From: DASVBJ01 sp036375895
Lineage (GTDB): Bacteria; Actinomycetota; Actinomycetes; JACCUZ01
Length of the DNA: 17,828 bases
Direction: 5' to 3'
Assembly (NCBI GenBank): GCA_036375895.1
Contig: DASVBJ010000197.1
Location: 1-17,828 of the forward strand
The position numbers and the translations under genes are program-made. How positions within the stretch are numbered: position 1 is the first letter of the stretch; every line of letters starts with the position of its first letter. The notes under the pieces are model-generated. The model had not been told where the DNA came from and ran no database searches. It was given only the letters and a program-made list of their open reading frames with translations. This document shows positions 7,800-14,078 of the stretch, piece by piece.

Positions 7800-8300
7800 G
7801 TGCATCCCCGCGTCTACGACCCGGTCATGGGGCTCGCGCTGCGCACGACGACCCGGGTCAACCGCCTCCTGTACGCCGTGTCGGACGGGCGCCTCGGGCG
7901 GCGCTTCCCCGGCGGAGCCCCGGTCGTGTGGCTGACCGTGACCGGCGCGCGCTCAGGGCTGCCGCGCCGGGTGCCGCTGCTCGGGGCGCGCGACGGCGAC
8001 GCCTGGGTGGTGACCGGCTCCAACGCCGGGCAGGCCGCGGCGCCCGCGTGGGTGCACAACCTGCGCGCCCACCCGGACGCCGAGCTCGAGGTCGACGGCC
8101 GGCGGTTGCAGGTGCGCGCCACGGAGGCGGACGACGACTCCGAGCGCGCCCGCCTCTACGGGCTGATGGTCGGCCTGTGGCGCGGGTACGCCCGCTACGG
8201 CCAGCAGGCCCGCCGGACGATCCCCGTGTTCCGCCTCACTCCCCGGCAGCGGTTCAGCCGCGACGGGTCGGGCAGGCAGGGAACACCAACCGCCGACTGA
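7800..8300 (+). CDS. Deazaflavin (F420)-dependent nitroreductase-family protein
   Basis: 166 residues from the GTG at 7800. The pattern VVWLTVTGARSGLPRRVPLL, then DAWVVTGSNAGQAAAPAWVHNLRAHPDAELEVDGR and a C-terminal IPVFRLTP is that of the Ddn family of split-barrel proteins, which use reduced F420 as hydride donor and in mycobacteria reduce quinones and nitro compounds. The actual substrate is unknown. The start could instead be the ATG at 7827; the GTG is favoured because the family usually has ~20 residues before the ALRTTTRVNRLLY helix. No clear ribosome site is visible. It is divergent from purS and 18 bp upstream of the next gene, so the two may be cotranscribed. Confidence 0.85.
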   Translation: MHPRVYDPVMGLALRTTTRVNRLLYAVSDGRLGRRFPGGAPVVWLTVTGARSGLPRRVPLLGARDGDAWVVTGSNAGQAAAPAWVHNLRAHPDAELEVDGRRLQVRATEADDDSERARLYGLMVGLWRGYARYGQQARRTIPVFRLTPRQRFSRDGSGRQGTPTAD

Positions 8301-8318
8301 GGAGGTGTCCGCGCGCCC

Positions 8319-8744
8319 GTGTTCCCGCCGTTGGACCGTCTGTCGAACCGCGTCGTCGTGGGCTCGCTCGCTGCGGCCGGCCTGGCCGGCCTGGTGACCG
8401 GGGCCGTGTTCATCGCCTCCGACGGCACCGGAGGCACCGACACGCCGACGCGCAGCACCCCCGCCGTGGCCACGTCCACGAGTCCGTCCGGGCAGCAGTC
8501 CGGCACCGCCTCGCCCCGGCACAACGGCGGGTCCTCGCGGCCGGCCGCATCACCCGCGACGACCTCGGCCACGCCGACCCCCAGCCGGTCGAGCCGCGCG
8601 GCGAGCCCGACTCCCACGGCGACCACGACGGCGCCGCCCAGGCGGACCACGTCGGCCCCCGCCACCAGCGCACCACCCGAGTCCTCGGCGCCGGTGACGA
8701 GCGTCCCCGGCGCCACCCCCAGCGGCGCCGGCGGCGCCCAGTAG
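8319..8744 (+). CDS. Membrane-anchored Ser/Thr/Pro-rich low-complexity protein
   Basis: 141 residues from GTG. Residues 12-33 form one hydrophobic segment (VVVGSLAAAGLAGLVTGAVF) after a short N-terminus with two arginines, consistent with an uncleaved signal anchor. Everything after about residue 36 is Ser, Thr, Pro and Ala with hardly any hydrophobics, a mucin-like extracytoplasmic tail that could be O-mannosylated as known for actinobacterial surface proteins; that is inference. No folded domain or function is recognisable. GGAGG at 8301-8305 lies 13 nt from the start, rather far. Codons are strongly G/C-ending, which supports a real gene. It follows the nitroreductase-family gene by 18 bp and is convergent with purC. 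Confidence 0.7.
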   Translation: MFPPLDRLSNRVVVGSLAAAGLAGLVTGAVFIASDGTGGTDTPTRSTPAVATSTSPSGQQSGTASPRHNGGSSRPAASPATTSATPTPSRSSRAASPTPTATTTAPPRRTTSAPATSAPPESSAPVTSVPGATPSGAGGAQ

Positions 8745-8779
8745 CCGAGCGGGCCGACCTGCCCGGCCTCACCGGCGAC

Positions 8780-8799
8780 CCCGCGGGATCGTTCGCGGG
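8780..8799. terminator. Weak candidate terminator hairpin
   Basis: CCCGCG (8780-8785) and CGCGGG (8794-8799) form a 6-bp stem with an 8-nt loop in the 57-bp gap between convergent genes (the Ser/Thr-rich protein and purC). The position is right for a two-way terminator, but the stem is short and no T-run follows. Confidence 0.35.
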
Positions 8800-8801
8800 C
8801 G

Positions 8802-9656
8802 TCAGCCCCAACGCCGGCCGGTCAGCCGCTCGTAGGCCTCGACGTAGCGGGCCCGGGTCTGCTCGACCACGTCGTCCGGCAGTGCCGGCGGCGGCTCGCC
8901 GGACTCGCGGCTCCAGCCGGAGGCCGGCGACGTGAGCCAGTCCCGGACGAACTGCTTGTCGTACGACGGCTGGGGGCGGCCGGGCTCCCACTGGTCGGCC
9001 GGCCAGAACCGCGACGAGTCGGGCGTGAGCACCTCGTCGGCAAGCACGACCTGCCCCTCGGGTGACCGGCCGAACTCGAGCTTGGTGTCGGCGACGACGA
9101 TGCCGCGGTCGAGGGCGATGTCGCGGGCGCGCGCATAGACGGCGACGGTGAGCCGGCGCAGCTCGGAGGCCGCGGCCTCACCGATCGTGGCCGCCACCAC
9201 GTCGTACGACACGTTCTCGTCGTGCTCGCCCAGCGCGGCCTTGGTCGCCGGCGTGAAGATCGGCTCCGGCAGCGCCGACCCGTCGACCAGACCGTCCGGC
9301 AGCGCGACCCCGCAGACCGCACCGGTCGCCCGGTAGTCGGCGAGACCCGAGCCCGTCAGGTAGCCGCGGGCGACGCACTCGACGGGGAACATCTCCAGCC
9401 GCCGGCACAGGATCGCCCGACCGGTGAACTCGGGCGGCACGTCGGTGGAGACGACGTGGTTGGCGACGACGTCAGACAGCCGCTCGAACCACCACAGCGA
9501 CAGCTGGGTGAGGATCGCCCCCTTGTCGGGGATCGGCGTGGGCAGGATGAAGTCGTACGCCGAGATGCGGTCGCTCGCCACCATCAGCAGCAGGCCGTCG
9601 TCGGTCTCGTATAGGTCGCGGACCTTGCCGCTGTGGAGGTGTCGGTACGCCGTCAC
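8802..9656 (-). CDS. purC: SAICAR synthetase PurC
   Basis: Phosphoribosylaminoimidazole-succinocarboxamide synthase, 284 residues; joins aspartate to CAIR using ATP. The nucleotide-binding start HSGKVRDLYE, the long SDRISAYDFILPTPIPDKG segment, FPVECVARGYLTGSG, and the C-terminal DTKLEFG are intact. The GTG at 9656 gives VTAYRHLHSGKVRD, the usual N-terminus; the longer open frame upstream is antisense to the acidic protein gene. It has no clear ribosome site; a weak CAGACT box 6 nt before the GTG would make it leaderless. It stands alone, away from the other purine operons, and only 40 bp separate it from the divergent gene. Confidence 0.96.
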   Translation of the reverse strand: MTAYRHLHSGKVRDLYETDDGLLLMVASDRISAYDFILPTPIPDKGAILTQLSLWWFERLSDVVANHVVSTDVPPEFTGRAILCRRLEMFPVECVARGYLTGSGLADYRATGAVCGVALPDGLVDGSALPEPIFTPATKAALGEHDENVSYDVVAATIGEAAASELRRLTVAVYARARDIALDRGIVVADTKLEFGRSPEGQVVLADEVLTPDSSRFWPADQWEPGRPQPSYDKQFVRDWLTSPASGWSRESGEPPPALPDDVVEQTRARYVEAYERLTGRRWG

Positions 9657-9696
9657 CCGGGCAGTCTGCCAGGACGACCGACCCCTGGAGGAAGCC

Positions 9697-9879
9697 GTGA
9701 GCGAGTCCTTCTCCGAGCCCGCCGACGAGAAGCGGGCCGAGTCCGACGTCGAGCGCAACCGCGACCAGGTGGAGCCCGGCAGCGACGACGAGTTCGTCGG
9801 CCGGGTGCAGGGCGACGACGAGGGCTACGCCGGCGAGACCGGCGCCGAGGCCCGCACGTCCGACGACGAGCGCCGGTAG
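9697..9879 (+). CDS. Small acidic, probably disordered protein of unknown function
   Basis: 60 residues from GTG, with GGAGG 5 nt upstream. About one third of the residues are Asp or Glu, with many Arg/Lys and few hydrophobics, so it is probably intrinsically disordered and soluble. Every codon ends in G or C, as in the neighbouring real genes, which is good support for coding. It is divergent from purC (40 bp gap), and its last 55 bp overlap the end of the MFS gene on the other strand. No family is recognised; it lacks the C-terminal GGQ or GGE of Pup. Confidence 0.7.
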   Translation: MSESFSEPADEKRAESDVERNRDQVEPGSDDEFVGRVQGDDEGYAGETGAEARTSDDERR

Positions 9880-11027
9880 AGCAGACCGCCCGCGGCGAGC
9901 GCGACCATCCCTGCGGCGGGCCAGACCAGTCCGGGCGCGAGGTCGTACAGCGCTCCCCCGAGCACAGGGCTGAGCATGGTGCCGGAGATCGAGGCGGCGC
10001 CGTACGCGCTCTGGTAGCGCGCGGCCATACCGTCGCGGGCGAGGTCCGCGGCGTGCGCGGTGGCAGTGGGCTTGTAGAGCATCTCCCCGGCCGTGAGCAC
10101 GACGACCGCGAGAACGGCGAGCAGCAGGCCCGGACGCAGCCCGAGCAGCAGGTAGGCCGCGCCGACCAGGGCGAACCCAGCGCAGATGACCGGTACGGCC
10201 GGCCGCTCGCGCAGGGCCAACGCGATCGGCGCCTCGGCCGCCACGATCAGGACGCAGTTCAACGAGATCAGCAGGCCGTACGCCACGGGTGGCACGCCGC
10301 GGTCGGCCAGCTGGACCGGCAGAACCGTGTACATCAACCGGTAGGTGGTGTCGACGGCGACGATGCCCAGCAGCAGGCGGCGCAACGCGACGTCCCGGCG
10401 CAGCGCCGACCACAGCGACCCGGCCGACTGCGACGAGAGCCTGGCCCGTGCGGCGTCCTCGCGCGGCACGAACCGGAAGACCAGCCAAGCGAGCACCAGC
10501 CCGGTGAGCCCGTCGACCACGAAGACGGCGTCGAAGGCACGCGCCGCGATCACGGCGCCCAGGGGTGGCCCGATCACGGTCCCGGCGTTGAGCACCGACC
10601 GCGACAGCGCGATGCCCTCGCGCCGCCGTTGCGCCGGCAGCTCGCCGGCTATCAGTGCCGACAAGACCGGACGGGTCGCGCCACCCACCAGGCCCCGCAG
10701 CCCGACGACGGCGACCAGGCCGGCGGTTGGGACGAGAGGGATCACTGCGCACGACAGCGAGGACAGCGCCAGGCAGGACAGGGCGGTGCGACGGATGCCG
10801 AACCGGTCGGCCACCGACCCGCCCACGAGGTTTCCCGCGATGGTCCCGACACCGTTGGCACCTGCCACCAAGCCGGCCCCGGCCAGCGAGAGACCCCGGC
10901 TTTGCACGAGGTACAGCGTCAGGTAGATCCACATGAGGGAGCCGACGGCGTTCACGAACTGCCCCAACAGCAGCCAGCGCATCCACGCCGGAAGGCTCGC
11001 CACGGCCCGCCACACGCTCGGAGTCAC
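9825..11027 (-). CDS. Major facilitator superfamily transporter
   Basis: 400 residues with about 12 hydrophobic segments. The loop between segments 2 and 3 carries GGSVADRFGIRRTAL, the MFS GxxxDRxGRR motif. The central cytoplasmic loop (residues ~190-210) is polar, and the second half begins near LRRLLLGIVAVDTTYR. The pattern resembles small drug/metabolite efflux MFS proteins; the substrate cannot be told. GTG start with AGGAGG 6 nt upstream. It is divergent from the HxlR-peroxiredoxin regulator, with a perfect palindrome in the 47-bp gap, so it is the likely target of that regulator. Its 3' end overlaps the acidic protein gene tail to tail by 55 bp. Confidence 0.9.
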   Translation of the reverse strand: MTPSVWRAVASLPAWMRWLLLGQFVNAVGSLMWIYLTLYLVQSRGLSLAGAGLVAGANGVGTIAGNLVGGSVADRFGIRRTALSCLALSSLSCAVIPLVPTAGLVAVVGLRGLVGGATRPVLSALIAGELPAQRRREGIALSRSVLNAGTVIGPPLGAVIAARAFDAVFVVDGLTGLVLAWLVFRFVPREDAARARLSSQSAGSLWSALRRDVALRRLLLGIVAVDTTYRLMYTVLPVQLADRGVPPVAYGLLISLNCVLIVAAEAPIALALRERPAVPVICAGFALVGAAYLLLGLRPGLLLAVLAVVVLTAGEMLYKPTATAHAADLARDGMAARYQSAYGAASISGTMLSPVLGGALYDLAPGLVWPAAGMVALAAGGLLYRRSSSDVRASAPVSPA

Positions 11028-11043
11028 CCCGTACCTCCTGTGA

Positions 11044-11058
11044 GTTCCCTTTGGGAAC
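11044..11058. promoter_or_regulatory. Candidate operator palindrome between MFS and regulator genes
   Basis: GTTCCC-TTT-GGGAAC is a perfect 6-bp inverted repeat with a 3-bp centre in the 47-bp divergent gap. A second shorter dyad, ATCCTAGGGAT, follows at 11063-11073. For the MFS gene a possible minus-strand -10 box TAGGAT (11068-11063) would put the transcription start on the palindrome, so binding there could block the transporter and the regulator together. This is an inference from position and symmetry. Confidence 0.55.
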
Positions 11059-11061
11059 CCA

Positions 11062-11067
11062 TATCCT
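11062..11067 (+). promoter_or_regulatory. Candidate -10 box of a leaderless regulator transcript
   Basis: TATCCT fits TANNNT and ends 7 nt before the GTG at 11075, the spacing expected if transcription starts at the first base of the start codon. No good -35 box is seen about 17 nt upstream; the region there is taken by the palindrome. Confidence 0.45.
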
Positions 11068-11074
11068 AGGGATC

Positions 11075-11992
11075 GTGGACGAGGTCGTCGACGGAGACGT
11101 CGCGGGGAGGCCGGCCGGGCGATGGGCCGGTGCCGACCCGACCTGCGCGGTCGCCCAGGCGGCCGTCGTCGTGGGCGACCGGTGGAGCCTGGTGGTGCTC
11201 CGGGAGGTCGCTCGCGGCCACCACCGCTTCGACGCCCTCGTCGAGGAGCTGCACATCTCCCGGAAGGTGCTGACCGAACGGCTGGCGCACCTGGTCGAGC
11301 ACGGCGTGCTCGAACGGGTGCCCTACCAGGACTCGCCGACCCGCTACGACTACCGGCTCACCGCCGCCGGCATGGCCTTCCTCCCGGTGCTCGTCGCGCT
11401 GCAGGACTGGGGCGACCAGTGGGTGCTCGGCGACGGGACGCTGTCGGCCACCAGCCGCGACGGCGCCGCCGAGGTGCGCCGGGTGCACGAGCTCGTCGGA
11501 CAACGTGTCCCAGATCGGCTCGCGCTGCCGTCGACCAGTGGCGGCGCGACGGACCTGGTGGCGGCCGACGCGCGAGGCACGGTCTTGTTCGGCTACCCGG
11601 CCACCGGCGCGCCCACCCCGCTGCCACATGGCTGGTCGGACATCCCCGGCGCGGTCGGCTGCACGCTGGAGAACCGGCTCTACCGAGACGCGTACGACGA
11701 GTTCGCCGCCGCCGGGCTCGCGGTCCGCGGCCTGTCGACCCAGCGCCCCGACGAGCAGCAGGCGTTCGCAGCCGCGGAGCGCATCCCGTTCGCCCTACTG
11801 TCCGACGCCGACCTGCACGCGGCCGCCGCCCTGCGGCTTCCTACCTTCCGGGCCGGCGGCGCGGTCCGGCTGCGCCGGGTGGTGCTTCTGGTGGGCGCCG
11901 ACCGGGTCGTACACGACGTGCGCTACCCGGTCACCGACCTCGCCGACACCGTCCGTTGGTCGCTGGACCGCCTGCGGCCGTTGCGTGGATGA
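11075..11992 (+). CDS. HxlR-type winged-helix regulator fused to a peroxiredoxin-like domain
   Basis: 305 residues from the GTG at 11075. Residues ~20-120 are an HxlR/MarR-like winged helix: the family Cys (Cys24) before AQAAVVVGDRWSLVVLRE, a recognition-helix region ISRKVLTERLAHLVEHGVL, and the wing YDYRLTAAG. Residues ~158-300 look like a PrxQ/AhpC-TSA thioredoxin fold: DIPGAVGCTLENRLYRDAYDEF matches the Prx pattern PGCTxEACxFRD, followed by LAVRGLSTQ, the IPFALLSDAD segment and a VVLLVGADRVV strand. The putative peroxidatic Cys is kept (Cys196), but the resolving Cys five residues on is replaced. These are the only two cysteines. A redox-responsive regulator is inferred. It has no ribosome site and a -10 box 7 nt upstream, so it is probably leaderless; an upstream TTG (11051) is less likely because it lies inside the palindrome. 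Confidence 0.85.
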   Translation: MDEVVDGDVAGRPAGRWAGADPTCAVAQAAVVVGDRWSLVVLREVARGHHRFDALVEELHISRKVLTERLAHLVEHGVLERVPYQDSPTRYDYRLTAAGMAFLPVLVALQDWGDQWVLGDGTLSATSRDGAAEVRRVHELVGQRVPDRLALPSTSGGATDLVAADARGTVLFGYPATGAPTPLPHGWSDIPGAVGCTLENRLYRDAYDEFAAAGLAVRGLSTQRPDEQQAFAAAERIPFALLSDADLHAAAALRLPTFRAGGAVRLRRVVLLVGADRVVHDVRYPVTDLADTVRWSLDRLRPLRG

Positions 11993-12050
11993 CCGCGGCG
12001 TGGACGCCCGCTCTTCCCCGCGCCTCCCCTCCCCGCGCCAGACCTCCCCC

Positions 12051-12118
12051 GGCAGCGATCATGCACGTTCCGTCGCGCGCCACTCGGTCGAGACCGACGG
12101 AAGCTGCATGATCGCTGC
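12051..12118. repeat. REP-like palindromic element, copy 2
   Basis: GCAGCGATCATGCA (12052-12065) pairs perfectly with 12105-12118, then after 2 unpaired bases TTCCGTCG (12068-12075) pairs with CGACGGAA (12095-12102), giving a stem of 22 bp interrupted once. The first 26 nt match copy 1 (2661-2686) except one base. It lies between convergent genes (the regulator and purB), where it could also end transcription. Confidence 0.75.
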
Positions 12119-12181
12119 GTAGGAGGGGGCTACGGGAGGGGGTTAGAGGAGGGGGCTAGAGGAGGGGGCTAGAGGATCGGG
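12117..12181. repeat. 13-bp tandem repeat spanning the purB stop codon
   Basis: Five head-to-tail units of 13 bp, consensus CTAGAGGAGGGGG, start at 12117, 12130, 12143, 12156 and 12169; the middle ones are nearly identical and the end ones degenerate. The unit at 12169 holds the purB stop. On the minus strand each of the inner units carries a TAG or TAA, and because 13 is not a multiple of 3 they fall in successive frames. It abuts copy 2 of the palindromic repeat. Confidence 0.85.
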
Positions 12182-13593
12182 GCGGGGGTGTACTCGGCGG
12201 CCGCCGGGTGGCGGTGCACGACTCGCTCGACGCGGCGCACGACCTCCGCGACCTGGGCATCCGCCGCGCCGGTGAACGACTGCGGGTCGGCGACCAGGTC
12301 GTCCAGCTCGGCGCGGGTGAGCCCCAGCCGGGCGTCACCGGCCAGCCGGTCGAAGAGGTCGTTGCGGTCGGCCCCCTGCTCGCGCATCGCCAGGGCCACC
12401 GCGACCGCGTGCTCCTTGATCGCCTCGTGCGCGAGCTCGCGGCCGACCCCTCGCCGGACGGCGGCCATCAGCACCTTGGTCGTCGCCAGGAAGGGCAGGT
12501 AGCGGTCGAGCTCGCGCTGGGCCACCGCCGGGTAGGCGCCGAACTCGTCGAGCACGGTGAGGAACGTCTCGAACAGCCCGTCCACGGCGAAGAACGCGTC
12601 CGGCAGCGCCACCCGGCGTACGACCGAGCAGGAGACGTCGCCCTCGTTCCACTGGTCGCCGGCGAGCTCGCCGACCATCGACAGGTAGCCGCGCAGCACC
12701 ACCGCGAGGCCGTTGACCCGCTCGCAGGACCGGGTGTTCATCTTGTGCGGCATCGCGCTCGACCCGACCTGGCCGGCGCGGAACCCCTCGGTCACCAGCT
12801 CCTGCCCGGCCATCAGCCGGATCGTGGTGGCCAGGCTGGACGGGGCCGCGGCGAGCTGGACGAGCGCGGCGACGGTCTGGAAGTCCAGCGAGCGCGGATA
12901 GACCTGGCCGACGCTGGCGAGGACGTGCGTGAAGCCGAGGTGTGCGGCCACCCGCCGCTCGAGGGCCTCGAGCGCCTCCCGGTCGCCGCCGAGCAGGTCG
13001 AGCTGGTCCTGCGCCGTCCCGACCGGCCCCTTGATGCCGCGCAGCGGGTAGCGCTCGATCAGCGTCTCCAGCGACTCGACCGCCACGAGCAGCTCCTCGG
13101 CCGCGGACGCGAAGCGCTTGCCCAGGGTGGTCGCCTGGGCCGCCACGTTGTGGCTGCGCCCGGCGATCACCACGTCGGAGTGCTCCAGGGCCAGCCGGGC
13201 CAACCTGGCGAGCGCGGCGACCGCCCGGTCACGCACCAGCTCGAGGCTGGCCCGCACCTGCAGCTGCTCGACGTTCTCGGTGAGGTCACGGCTGGTCATG
13301 CCCTTGTGCACGTGTTCGTGCCCGGCGAGCTCGCTGAACTCCTCGATGCGGGCCTTGACGTCGTGACGGGTCACCGCCTCGCGGCGGCGGATCGAGTCGA
13401 GATCGACCTGCTCGACGACCTTCTCGTAGGCCTCGACCACGCCGTCGGGCACCTCGACCCCGAGGTCGCGCTGCGCGACGAGCACGGCGAGCCAGAGCCG
13501 CCGCTCGAGCACGACCTTGTTCTCCAGCGACCACAGGCGGACCAGCGGCTCGCTCGCGTAGCGCGCGGCCAGGACGTCGGGGATCACGTTCAC
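12169..13593 (-). CDS. purB: Adenylosuccinate lyase PurB
   Basis: 474 residues; splits SAICAR to AICAR and adenylosuccinate to AMP, each with release of fumarate. The superfamily signature GSSAMPHKMNTRSCERV (flexible loop with the catalytic Ser) and the substrate-binding His region GHEHVHKGMTSRDLTEN and AGRSHNVAAQATT are present; the length is near the usual 430-475. The GTG at 13593 overlaps the stop of the upstream phosphoribosyltransferase gene as GTGA; a GTG two codons later (13587) is also possible. It is last in the purD operon, and its stop lies in the 13-bp tandem repeat. Confidence 0.97.
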   Translation of the reverse strand: MNVIPDVLAARYASEPLVRLWSLENKVVLERRLWLAVLVAQRDLGVEVPDGVVEAYEKVVEQVDLDSIRRREAVTRHDVKARIEEFSELAGHEHVHKGMTSRDLTENVEQLQVRASLELVRDRAVAALARLARLALEHSDVVIAGRSHNVAAQATTLGKRFASAAEELLVAVESLETLIERYPLRGIKGPVGTAQDQLDLLGGDREALEALERRVAAHLGFTHVLASVGQVYPRSLDFQTVAALVQLAAAPSSLATTIRLMAGQELVTEGFRAGQVGSSAMPHKMNTRSCERVNGLAVVLRGYLSMVGELAGDQWNEGDVSCSVVRRVALPDAFFAVDGLFETFLTVLDEFGAYPAVAQRELDRYLPFLATTKVLMAAVRRGVGRELAHEAIKEHAVAVALAMREQGADRNDLFDRLAGDARLGLTRAELDDLVADPQSFTGAADAQVAEVVRRVERVVHRHPAAAEYTPAPIL

Positions 13594-14078
13594 ACCGCCG
13601 ATTCTCGCGTAGCCGTGACCGGCGGCTGGCTCGACCAGGGGAAGTCGATCCAGAGGTCGGTGCGTCGCCACACGTACTCGCACTTCACCGCCGAGCGCGG
13701 CTTCTCGTAGAGCACCGCGCACCGCGCCTCGGCGACATGCGCACTGCAGAAGTCGCGGACCAGCTTGAGCGTCCCGCCGGTGTCGGCCACGTCGTCGACG
13801 ATGAGCGCGCGCGCACCCGCCAGGTCGACCGCGGCCGGCACGGGCGGCAGCATGACCGGCATGTCGAGCCGCTCGTCGACGCCGGTGTAGAACTCGACGT
13901 TCATCGCGATGAGGTTCTTCACGTCCAGCGCGTAGGACAGGGCGCCCGCCGGCAGCAGCCCGCCGCGGGCGATGGTCAGGATCAGCGTCGGCTGGAACCC
14001 GCTGGCCACGACCGCCTCCGCCAGGTCGCGGCTCGCCCCACCGAACTGCTCCCAGGTGAGGACCTCCCGCTCGCTCAC
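13590..14078 (-). CDS. Purine-type phosphoribosyltransferase
   Basis: 162-residue type I phosphoribosyltransferase. The PRPP-binding motif is VDDVADTGGT (residues 94-103), the N-terminal LILTIARGGLLPAGAL holds the pyrophosphate-loop region, and the C-terminal LWIDFPWS (142-149) resembles the purine-binding end of Gpt-like xanthine/guanine enzymes. It probably salvages a 6-oxopurine base to its nucleotide; the preferred base is not readable from the sequence. The GTG overlaps the purD stop by 4 bp and its stop overlaps purB by 4 bp, so de novo and salvage genes are cotranslated. Confidence 0.87.
   Translation of the reverse strand: MSEREVLTWEQFGGASRDLAEAVVASGFQPTLILTIARGGLLPAGALSYALDVKNLIAMNVEFYTGVDERLDMPVMLPPVPAAVDLAGARALIVDDVADTGGTLKLVRDFCSAHVAEARCAVLYEKPRSAVKCEYVWRRTDLWIDFPWSSQPPVTATRESAV

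Noticed and set aside
9697..9879. Possible Pup (prokaryotic ubiquitin-like protein), because it is small, acidic and disordered
   Set aside because: The C-terminus is DDERR, not GGQ or GGE, and no proteasome, Dop or PafA genes are near.
9633..11069. 478-codon plus-strand frame opposite the MFS gene
   Set aside because: Gln/Arg/His-rich shadow of a membrane protein gene, with no domain and no ribosome site.
12117..12181. Tandem repeat considered as a CRISPR array or iteron origin
   Set aside because: Units are directly adjacent without spacers, only 13 bp, and there are no cas or replication genes; slippage is simpler.
12208..13710. 500-codon plus-strand frame opposite purB
   Set aside because: Antisense shadow of purB; no recognisable protein.
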